From contig JACPVF010000013.1 of assembly GCA_016191845.1 (NCBI GenBank), forward strand, positions 186,001-250,000: a DNA stretch of 64,000 bases, written 5' to 3'. Shown here one piece after another: positions 1 through 5,230 of this stretch (its first letter is position 1; every line of letters begins with the position of its first letter). Under the pieces are notes generated by a model. That model was not told the origin of the DNA. It ran no database searches and was given only the letters and a program-made list of their open reading frames with translations. Both the position numbers and the translations under genes were made by a program. Origin of the DNA: Chloroflexota bacterium (GTDB lineage: Bacteria; Chloroflexota; Anaerolineae; Anaerolineales; Villigracilaceae).

Positions 1-1
1 C

Positions 2-445
2 CAAACCGTGGACACACCCTTCGGAAAACTGAGCGCGGTCATCTGTTGGGATGCCGACTTTCCGACCGTTATCAAACAGGCAGGGCAGCAGCATGTTGAC
101 CTGCTCTTCGTCCCCTCAAACGACTGGCTGGAAGTGAAAGACATTCATGCGGGCATGGCCTCCTTCCGCGCTGTGGAAAATGGCCTGGTGATCTTCCGCC
201 AGACAGGGGAAGGTGTCTCGTCGGTAGTAGATGCTTACGGTCACGAACTCAACCGAGTGGATCGCTTCGAAGAAAATGCCTCTGGCTTCACGGGCATCCA
301 AAATATTCAGGTCCCTCTTAGCACGCTGAACACTCTGTACCCGTCAGTTGGCGACCTGCTCGGAAATGCCACGCTGGTTGGGTTGGCGGGTCTGTTGATC
401 GCGTTCTGGTTGACCAGAAAAAAGAAATCCCAGCCTGCCATATAG
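2..445 (+). CDS. Apolipoprotein N-acyltransferase-like carbon-nitrogen hydrolase, C-terminal part
   Basis: The 5' end lies outside the window; the frame is open from base 2. The visible 147 residues are the C-terminal half of a nitrilase-fold (carbon-nitrogen hydrolase) domain: the nucleophile motif ICWD (Cys at visible residue 15), then PSNDW and the RAVENGLVIFRQ segment that in Lnt proteins follows the active-site cysteine. One membrane helix (LLGNATLVGLAGLLIAFWLT) and a short basic tail close the protein, as in Lnt, whose last helix follows the catalytic domain. Lnt transfers the third acyl chain to lipoproteins at the outer face of the membrane, and several lipoproteins are encoded in this window. 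Without the N-terminal half, a related membrane amidohydrolase cannot be excluded. Confidence 0.75.
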   Translation, partial: QTVDTPFGKLSAVICWDADFPTVIKQAGQQHVDLLFVPSNDWLEVKDIHAGMASFRAVENGLVIFRQTGEGVSSVVDAYGHELNRVDRFEENASGFTGIQNIQVPLSTLNTLYPSVGDLLGNATLVGLAGLLIAFWLTRKKKSQPAI

Positions 446-488
446 AAATAGGCTTACAAAGCCATCCAATATCCTGCTTTTGTATCGA

Positions 489-517
489 TTTGACCAATGG
501 ATTTTATTGTGTATAAT
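489..517 (+). promoter_or_regulatory. Sigma-70 type promoter of the small HTH-like gene
   Basis: TTGACC (489-494) and TATAAT (512-517) are separated by exactly 17 bases, a near-consensus housekeeping promoter. It predicts a transcript starting near 524, with a leader of about 43 bases that contains an AT-rich palindrome (525-534). Confidence 0.8.
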
Positions 518-566
518 AAAAAACAATTTAAATTTCCAACAATATCAATAAGCAGGAGTGATGAAT

Positions 567-791
567 ATGCCCAGTCGAATCCAAACCCTGGCCAAACGAA
601 TCAACATGTCCTACGACGAGTTCGTGGGTGAAATGCGAAAGCGTGGTTGCAGTGAGCCTACAGCCGAAAAGTTGTGGAATGGTGTGTACGAACAGTTCGA
701 AGCCTACAATGACAACGACATTTATCTGAGCAACCTGCGCAAGGCCGCCGATGTGCTCAAGGTTCGCACGGGTCGTCTTCTGGACGACTAG
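567..791 (+). CDS. Small helix-turn-helix-like protein (74 aa)
   Basis: Unrecognised small protein. The start at 567 is chosen because AGGAG (554-558) lies 8 bases upstream; the ATG at 561 is too close to that site. The C-terminal half (TAEKLWNG, then YLSNLRKAADVLKV and GRLLDD) has the spacing of a Cro/C1-type HTH, with a helix pair followed by the leucine-rich fourth helix, so a DNA-binding role is possible but weakly supported. The gene is a single transcription unit between a strong promoter and a strong terminator, which suggests substantial expression. The palindrome just downstream of its predicted transcription start also occurs upstream of hsdR (see findings). Confidence 0.6.
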   Translation: MPSRIQTLAKRINMSYDEFVGEMRKRGCSEPTAEKLWNGVYEQFEAYNDNDIYLSNLRKAADVLKVRTGRLLDD

Positions 792-811
792 ATGCCCCTT
801 CCACGAGTTCA

Positions 812-839
812 AGAGACCGTCCCTGCGACGGTCTCTTTT
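812..839 (+). terminator. Rho-independent terminator
   Basis: Perfect 10-bp stem AGAGACCGTC / GACGGTCTCT with a 5-base loop and a T run (836-839). It closes the small gene ending at 791. Confidence 0.9.
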
Positions 840-855
840 CATTCATCCCATCGGG

Positions 856-861
856 TATAAT
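856..861 (+). promoter_or_regulatory. -10 box for a leaderless sigma-factor mRNA
   Basis: Perfect TATAAT ending 9 bases before the ATG at 871, with no Shine-Dalgarno between. Transcription would start at or next to the start codon. Confidence 0.65.
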
Positions 862-870
862 TCGGCGCAC

Positions 871-1509
871 ATGAACGCACGCACTAACGAATCCTGGCTG
901 GAGGACCTGCGCACACCGGGCCCAGTCCGTGACGCGGCGCTGGACGACCTGCACGCCATCGTCAGCAAGGGACTGCCTTACGCCCTGTCGCGCTGGCTCT
1001 CGCCCGACGATCCCCTTTTCACGCCCCTGGTGGAGGAAGTCTCCCAGGAGACTCTTCTGCGCGTCCTCGACCAACTGGATACGTTCGAGGGCCGCTCGAT
1101 GTTCACCACCTGGGTGCACAAGATCGCCATCCGCATCGCGCTGACCGAACTCCGCCGCAAACGTTGGCAGGATTCCTCCCTCGACGAATTGGTGGACAAC
1201 GAGGAGAATCCCGCCCCTGAGCGATTGATGGCTGACCCCCAGGCTGGTCCCGAAACCTCCACGGAGCGCGCCGATATGCTGACCCGCATCCGCCGCATTC
1301 TCGACGAGGAGTTGACCGAGAAACAACGGCAGGCTCTTGTCCTGCTCGGCTTGCAGGATCTGCCCATGGAGGAGGCTGCGCGCATCATGAAAACCAACCG
1401 CAACGCTCTCTACAAACTTCTGCACGATGCGCGTCTGCGTCTCAAGCGGCGCCTGGCTGCCGAAGACTTGAATGCACAGGAAGTTCTTTCCGCGTTCGAG
1501 AGCAGGTAA
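871..1509 (+). CDS. RNA polymerase sigma factor, ECF-like
   Basis: A 212-residue sigma-70 family protein of ECF size. Region 2 lies at about residues 40-95 (PLVEEVSQETLLRVL, then FTTWVHKIAIRIALTELRRK, the -10-recognition/melting helices). Region 4 lies at about 150-200 (LTEKQRQALVLLGLQDLPM, then the recognition helix MKTNRNALYKLLHDARLRLK). The acidic Pro-rich linker is typical. The start at 871 directly follows a TATAAT box. The gene is followed after 63 bases by a small protein with a ZAS-type zinc motif, its probable anti-sigma factor. The stimulus is unknown. Confidence 0.9.
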   Translation: MNARTNESWLEDLRTPGPVRDAALDDLHAIVSKGLPYALSRWLSPDDPLFTPLVEEVSQETLLRVLDQLDTFEGRSMFTTWVHKIAIRIALTELRRKRWQDSSLDELVDNEENPAPERLMADPQAGPETSTERADMLTRIRRILDEELTEKQRQALVLLGLQDLPMEEAARIMKTNRNALYKLLHDARLRLKRRLAAEDLNAQEVLSAFESR

Positions 1510-1572
1510 GATTAAACTGACATTAATCGTCCAGGTTGCAGATTATCAACAAAAAGAAATCTGGAACAAAAA

Positions 1573-1836
1573 ATGACCCAACCGCAAAATGACACAGACC
1601 GACTTCCCGATGAGCTGATCGAAAACCTGATCCGCTCCCTCGAGCATACCAAGGAAGAGGAGTGCACCTGCGACGAGGTGTATGCTGTGGTGGACCAGTA
1701 TGTCGAGGCCGAATTCCGCGGCGAGGATGTGCAACGTCTCATGCCGCTGATCAAGCAGCACATGGAATTATGTCACAACTGCTGCGAAGAATACGAAGCC
1801 TTGCTCGATATTCTCGAAAAAAACGATCCCGCCTAA
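1573..1836 (+). CDS. Putative zinc-binding anti-sigma factor (87 aa)
   Basis: The small acidic protein carries HMELCHNC, a match to the H-x3-C-x2-C zinc signature of ZAS anti-sigma domains (His63, Cys67, Cys70), plus Cys31, Cys33 and Cys71. The segment YVEAEFRGEDV before it corresponds to the helix that precedes the HxxxCxxC in zf-HC2 proteins. No membrane helix is present, so this would be a soluble, possibly redox-responsive anti-sigma factor. Its place directly behind the ECF-like sigma gene supports the pairing. The function is inferred from motif and context only. Confidence 0.7.
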   Translation: MTQPQNDTDRLPDELIENLIRSLEHTKEEECTCDEVYAVVDQYVEAEFRGEDVQRLMPLIKQHMELCHNCCEEYEALLDILEKNDPA

Positions 1837-1840
1837 AAAT

Positions 1841-1865
1841 CAGGGTCTCCGTCTCGGAGACCCTG
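1841..1865. terminator. Bidirectional terminator between convergent genes
   Basis: Perfect 11-bp stem CAGGGTCTCCG / CGGAGACCCTG with a 3-base loop. It lies between the plus-strand gene ending at 1836 and the minus-strand gene ending at 1871; A-rich sequence before it gives a U run on the minus transcript. Confidence 0.85.
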
Positions 1866-1870
1866 TTCAC

Positions 1871-2383
1871 TTAATGCTCGGGGTGAAAGATTTTTTCTCC
1901 CGCACGGATGGGGATCTTGAGCCGATTCTCGAACGGGGTGATCGGGCAGGACCACATCTCATTGTAGGCGCAGTAAGGGTTGTAGGCCAGGTTGAAGTCC
2001 ACGAGGAAACGGTTACCAGGTAGCGGATCGGGGTCAAGGTAACGGCCTGCGGGATAGGTCTCGCTGCCTGCCAGGGAATCCACAAAGGGCAGGAAAAATC
2101 CATGCTGGCTTTCGTAGATGGTCAATTCCGCCGACTGGCCATCCACCTCAAAACGAAATCGGCCATAGCGCACATATTCCTGCACGTCGCCCGTGGTGGT
2201 TTGCATTTGAACAGAATCCTTCTGCAAGAATTCCTCCACTTGCACCTCCAGCCGCAGAGACTCGTCTTCGGGAAAATAATTGAGGCCGTTGAACGTCTTG
2301 CGCTGCTCACGCGTCAGTGGGCTTTGCGGGTGATGCGCGAAGAACTCATCTTTCTCTTTACGAAACTCTTCCAACTCGGTCAT
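1871..2383 (-). CDS. DUF1684 family protein
   Basis: 170 residues with the hallmark C-terminal motifs of DUF1684: YNPYCAYNEMWSCPITP, then ENRLKIPIRAGEK. The N-terminus is charged and helical (FRKEKDEFFAHHPQSPL). No signal peptide is seen, so it is probably cytoplasmic. The start is supported by GGAGGTGCC directly before the ATG. The family has no well-established biochemical function. It is a lone gene facing the sigma/anti-sigma pair across a shared terminator. Confidence 0.85.
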   Translation of the reverse strand: MTELEEFRKEKDEFFAHHPQSPLTREQRKTFNGLNYFPEDESLRLEVQVEEFLQKDSVQMQTTTGDVQEYVRYGRFRFEVDGQSAELTIYESQHGFFLPFVDSLAGSETYPAGRYLDPDPLPGNRFLVDFNLAYNPYCAYNEMWSCPITPFENRLKIPIRAGEKIFHPEH

Positions 2384-2442
2384 GGCACCTCCAATTCAAT
2401 ACAGCATGGACGGAGGTTTTCACGGGTTTCTTACATTCGCCC

Positions 2443-2471
2443 TTGCAAATTCGCCATTATTATGCTATTTT
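2443..2471 (+). promoter_or_regulatory. Promoter of the response regulator operon
   Basis: TTGCAA (2443-2448) lies 17 bases before TATTTT (2466-2471); the ATG follows 7 bases later. No Shine-Dalgarno is visible, consistent with a leaderless or very short leader. An alternative -10 is TATGCT at 2461. Confidence 0.45.
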
Positions 2472-2478
2472 TGCTCAC

Positions 2479-2871
2479 ATGGATGACAAAAAAACCGTGA
2501 TGATCGTCGAGGATGAGGCCGACGCCGCCGAATTGTTCGCGGAAATGATGCGCGTGGGCGGTTTCCGCGTGCTGAAATATTTCAGCAGCGGCCCTGCCAT
2601 TCCCGCCATCGAGCACGAGAAGCCCGACGTGGTCATCCTGGATGTGATGATGCCCGACATCTCAGGGCTGGAAGTGCTGCGCTACATGCGCCGCCAGCCC
2701 GATCTGGCCTCCATCCCCGTTATCGTGGTCTCGGCCAAGAGCATGCCGATGGACATCAAGATAGGTCTGGATGCAGGCGCCTCGATGTACCTCACCAAAC
2801 CCGTCGGCTACCGTGACCTGATCCAGGCCGTTGACAAGGTTCTGCAAGGGAGCGACGCTCCACAGATATGA
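2479..2871 (+). CDS. Single-domain response regulator (CheY-like receiver)
   Basis: 130 residues making one receiver domain: acidic pocket VEDEAD, phospho-acceptor Asp55 in VILDVMMPD, switch Ser in VVSAKS, and the conserved Lys107 in YLTKP. There is no output domain, so it should act by protein-protein contact, as CheY or Spo0F do. The start at 2479 follows a -10-like element without a leader. It is the first gene of an operon with thpR (ATGA overlap at 2868) and rsfS. No partner kinase is adjacent; a CNB-histidine kinase lies at 35.9 kb. Confidence 0.92.
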   Translation: MDDKKTVMIVEDEADAAELFAEMMRVGGFRVLKYFSSGPAIPAIEHEKPDVVILDVMMPDISGLEVLRYMRRQPDLASIPVIVVSAKSMPMDIKIGLDAGASMYLTKPVGYRDLIQAVDKVLQGSDAPQI

Positions 2872-3461
2872 CACTGTTGCGCGCGTTCATCGCGCTGGAA
2901 ATCCCCGCTCCGATTCGGGAGGCGATCCAACAACAGACCGCCGCCCTGCGAAAATCTGCCGACTCGAGTCTTGTCCGCTGGGTGCCTGCGGGAAATCTGC
3001 ACCTGACCCTCAAATTTCTGGGCGACGTGTCCACTACCAACCTGCCGTTCCTGACCCAAATGCTGTCTCGCGAGGCGGGGCAACACACAGGGTTCTCTCT
3101 ACAGGTCGGCGGATTGGGAGCCTTCCCCAACTCCAGACGCCCACGCGTGATTTGGATTGGGATCCATGCCCCTGAGGAGCTCTCCGCCCTGGCCCGCAGC
3201 CTGGAATCCGCCACCCGACGGCTGGGTTACCCGTCCGAGGAACGACCCTTCTCCCCGCACCTGACGATCGGCCGTATCAAGCAGACAACCTCCCCAGCAG
3301 ACTTGCAGCGGATCAACACTGCACTGGAATCGACCCAGGTTGGCCCGCTCGGAAGCGCAGAGGTAACCGCAGTCCACTTGATGAAAAGCGACCTTCAGCC
3401 GACAGGCTCGGTCTACACCCGACTGTTTTCGGCGCCCCTTTCCGCTCCATACATACAATGA
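2868..3461 (+). CDS. thpR: RNA 2',3'-cyclic phosphodiesterase (LigT family)
   Basis: 197 residues with the two HxTx catalytic motifs of the 2H phosphoesterase superfamily: HLTLKFLG (His45, Thr47) and HLTIGRIK (His131, Thr133). The N-terminal RAFIALEIP strand and the total length match bacterial ThpR/LigT, which opens 2',3'-cyclic phosphate ends on RNA. Its ATG overlaps the stop of the response regulator (ATGA), implying translational coupling. The gene after it is rsfS, so the operon mixes signalling and RNA/translation functions. Confidence 0.92.
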   Translation: MTLLRAFIALEIPAPIREAIQQQTAALRKSADSSLVRWVPAGNLHLTLKFLGDVSTTNLPFLTQMLSREAGQHTGFSLQVGGLGAFPNSRRPRVIWIGIHAPEELSALARSLESATRRLGYPSEERPFSPHLTIGRIKQTTSPADLQRINTALESTQVGPLGSAEVTAVHLMKSDLQPTGSVYTRLFSAPLSAPYIQ

Positions 3462-3469
3462 GGTGAACC

Positions 3470-3814
3470 CTGAACACACTTGAATTTGCCCGCGAAGTCG
3501 TCAACGCCCTGGAAGACAAAAAGGGCGAGGATATCGTTTTGTTGGAACTCAAAGACGTAGTGGCTTTTACCGATTATTTCGTCATCTGTACAGGCACCAG
3601 TGATCGCATGCTTGACGCGTTGGCCGATGCAGTGTTGGAAGACATGCGCAAGAAGCACAAGCGTAAAGGCAAAAAAGAAGGCCTGGCCCGCGACGGCTGG
3701 CAGATCGTGGATTTTGGCAGCGTGGTGGTCCATCTCTTCTCCCCCGACCAACGCGAGTATTACGCATTGGAAGAATTGTGGTCGGAAGGGAAAGTCTTGC
3801 TTCGTTTACAATAG
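3470..3814 (+). CDS. rsfS: Ribosomal silencing factor RsfS (probable CTG start)
   Basis: RsfS binds ribosomal protein uL14 and blocks subunit joining in starvation. Core motifs are LELKDVVAFTDYFVICTG, the basic KHKRKGKK insert, and WQIVDFGSVVVHLF. In this frame the TGA at 3464-3466 is followed by no ATG, GTG or TTG until 3539, and a start there would delete the first helix (NTLEFAREVVNALEDKKGED) that all RsfS proteins have. CTG at 3470 preserves that helix and has GAGGTGA (3460-3466) 3 bases upstream, next to the thpR stop. I therefore place the start at this CTG, giving 114 residues. ATT or ACC starts are less likely. Confidence 0.85.
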   Translation: MNTLEFAREVVNALEDKKGEDIVLLELKDVVAFTDYFVICTGTSDRMLDALADAVLEDMRKKHKRKGKKEGLARDGWQIVDFGSVVVHLFSPDQREYYALEELWSEGKVLLRLQ

Positions 3815-3833
3815 CTACCGGCCGATGCATCAT

Positions 3834-3867
3834 GCCCTGTGGAGAATACCTCCGCAGGGCGTTTTTT
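3834..3867 (+). terminator. Rho-independent terminator of the thpR-rsfS operon
   Basis: Stem GCCCTG-T-GGAG / CTCC-G-CAGGGC with loop AATAC, followed by TTTTTT (3862-3867). Confidence 0.92.
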
Positions 3868-3955
3868 ATTCCACAAGAAACACATAATCCTGCGACAGGT
3901 TGGTTACATGGGGTCACTACAATCCGTTCTGTATCAAAATTCATGAGGCTACAGA

Positions 3956-4645
3956 ATGAAACGCGGAATTGTCCCCACCCTGCTCGCCCTGACCGCCATC
4001 GGAAGTTTGCTGCTATCCGCTTGTGGCGTGGAAGAGACAGCCACCCCGTCTGCCGAAAATGCGGTGGACCTGCTCTACACCGCCGCCGCGATGACTCTCA
4101 CCAGCAATCTGCCCGTTCCTGCCGCCACCCCTACCCTGCCTGCTACCCTCACCCCCTGGCCGACGCAAAATACCGTCCCGCCGCTGACAACCAACACACC
4201 GTCCTATACCTACAATGTCTCTTCCAGCACCGCCTGTGACAATTCCGCCTACGTCAGCGATATGACCATCCCCGACGGGACCGAGGTCGCTGCGGGCGAG
4301 TCCTTCACCAAGACTTGGGCCATCCTCAACACGGGCACCTGCACCTGGACCACTGACTATAGCATTGACTTCTACAGCGGCAACGATTTGGACGGTTCAG
4401 CCACCGCCCTGACCGAATCCGTGGCGCCCAACGAGACCGTGTACATTTCCGTGGACATGGTCGCCCCCAGCACAACAGGCGATTACGTCGGCTACTGGCG
4501 CATGCATAATGCAAGCGATGCAGACTTCGGCGCGTCGGTCTACGTGATGATCACCGTCACTACAGCCTACACGTCCACGCCAACGGTTACTGAAACCGAG
4601 GAGCCCACCAGCACACCCACCCCTACGGTCGAGGCATATCCCTAG
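3956..4645 (+). CDS. Lipoprotein with NBR1-type Ig-like domain
   Basis: 229 residues. A lipoprotein signal peptide ends at LLSAC (lipobox, Cys about residue 23). A Thr/Pro-rich linker follows, then an NBR1-type Ig-like (Trp-containing) domain at about 95-205: TIPDGTEVAAGESFTKTW, NTGTCTW, and VGYWRMHNASDADFG. A Thr/Pro/Glu-rich tail ends the protein. Such surface lipoproteins are common in Anaerolineae; the Ig-like domain probably binds protein or carbohydrate at the cell surface, but no ligand can be named. It is a single gene between the rsfS terminator and the ndk terminator. Confidence 0.85.
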   Translation: MKRGIVPTLLALTAIGSLLLSACGVEETATPSAENAVDLLYTAAAMTLTSNLPVPAATPTLPATLTPWPTQNTVPPLTTNTPSYTYNVSSSTACDNSAYVSDMTIPDGTEVAAGESFTKTWAILNTGTCTWTTDYSIDFYSGNDLDGSATALTESVAPNETVYISVDMVAPSTTGDYVGYWRMHNASDADFGASVYVMITVTTAYTSTPTVTETEEPTSTPTPTVEAYP

Positions 4646-4682
4646 TTGACACTCCGAAGAAAAGAGGTCTCATGCAAAACAA

Positions 4683-4709
4683 AACTCGGGCGGCAAAACC
4701 GCCCGAGTT
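4683..4709 (-). terminator. Terminator of ndk
   Basis: Perfect 11-bp stem AACTCGGGCGG / CCGCCCGAGTT with a 5-base loop. On the minus strand it is followed by TTTTGTTTTG, so it ends the ndk transcript; it may also serve the plus-strand lipoprotein gene. Confidence 0.88.
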
Positions 4710-4722
4710 GCATTGCGTGGAT

Positions 4723-5175
4723 TTACTTCTCGAAGATCCACTTGTCGTTGTCGCGGGACCAGTCCACGAGTTCCTCGGGTTTGAACCACAAGGCAACTTC
4801 GCCCGCACCGTTCTCAACGGAGTCCGAGGCATGGGTCAGGTTGCGGCCCACTTCCAAGGCAAAGTCGTGGCGCAGGGTGCCGGGCGCGGCTTCGGTGGGA
4901 CGGGTGGCGCCCATCGTCTGGCGGACAGCCGCCACCGCGTTGGGACCCTCCCACACCATCGCCATCACAGGCGCGGACGTGATATATGAGATCAAGCCGT
5001 CGTAGAAGCCCTTGCCTTTGTGAATGGCATAGTGCGTCTCGGCCAGTTCCTTGCTGACCTGAATGAACTTGGCGGCCACCAGGCGCAGGCCGCGGCGCTC
5101 CAGGCGGGCAATCACTTCACCGATCAGGCCGCGCTGAACACCATCAGGTTTTACCATAACAAACGTTCGTTCCAC
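4723..5175 (-). CDS. ndk: Nucleoside diphosphate kinase
   Basis: 150 residues of the canonical NDK fold: TFVMVKPDGVQRGLIG at the N-terminus, the catalytic phospho-His115 in NLTHASDS, and RPTEAAPGTLRHDF in the nucleotide loop. The enzyme transfers gamma-phosphates between nucleoside di- and triphosphates. It starts with GTG at 5175, supported by GGAGG 6 bases upstream. It may be transcribed alone; the large TPR gene lies upstream on the same strand, with an 11-bp hairpin between. Confidence 0.96.
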   Translation of the reverse strand: MERTFVMVKPDGVQRGLIGEVIARLERRGLRLVAAKFIQVSKELAETHYAIHKGKGFYDGLISYITSAPVMAMVWEGPNAVAAVRQTMGATRPTEAAPGTLRHDFALEVGRNLTHASDSVENGAGEVALWFKPEELVDWSRDNDKWIFEK

Positions 5176-5198
5176 AAAATCCTCCAGAGATTCAAAAT

Positions 5199-5227
5199 CG
5201 TAGGGCGACTGGTTGGGTCGCCCTACG
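5199..5227. repeat. Intergenic hairpin (REP-like or terminator)
   Basis: Perfect 11-bp inverted repeat CGTAGGGCGAC / GTCGCCCTACG with a 7-base loop between the TPR gene and ndk. It resembles the GTAGGGGCG hairpin at 40545-40573. No strong U run follows on either strand, so a REP-like element is as likely as a terminator. Confidence 0.6.
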
Positions 5228-5230
5228 GGT

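Noticed and set aside
2317-2871. Longer N-terminal extension of the response regulator
   Set aside because: The extra 54 residues lack receiver homology and overlap the promoter region; the start at 2479 fits the fold.
3539-3814. rsfS starting at TTG 3539
   Set aside because: It would remove the conserved first helix and has no ribosome-binding site.
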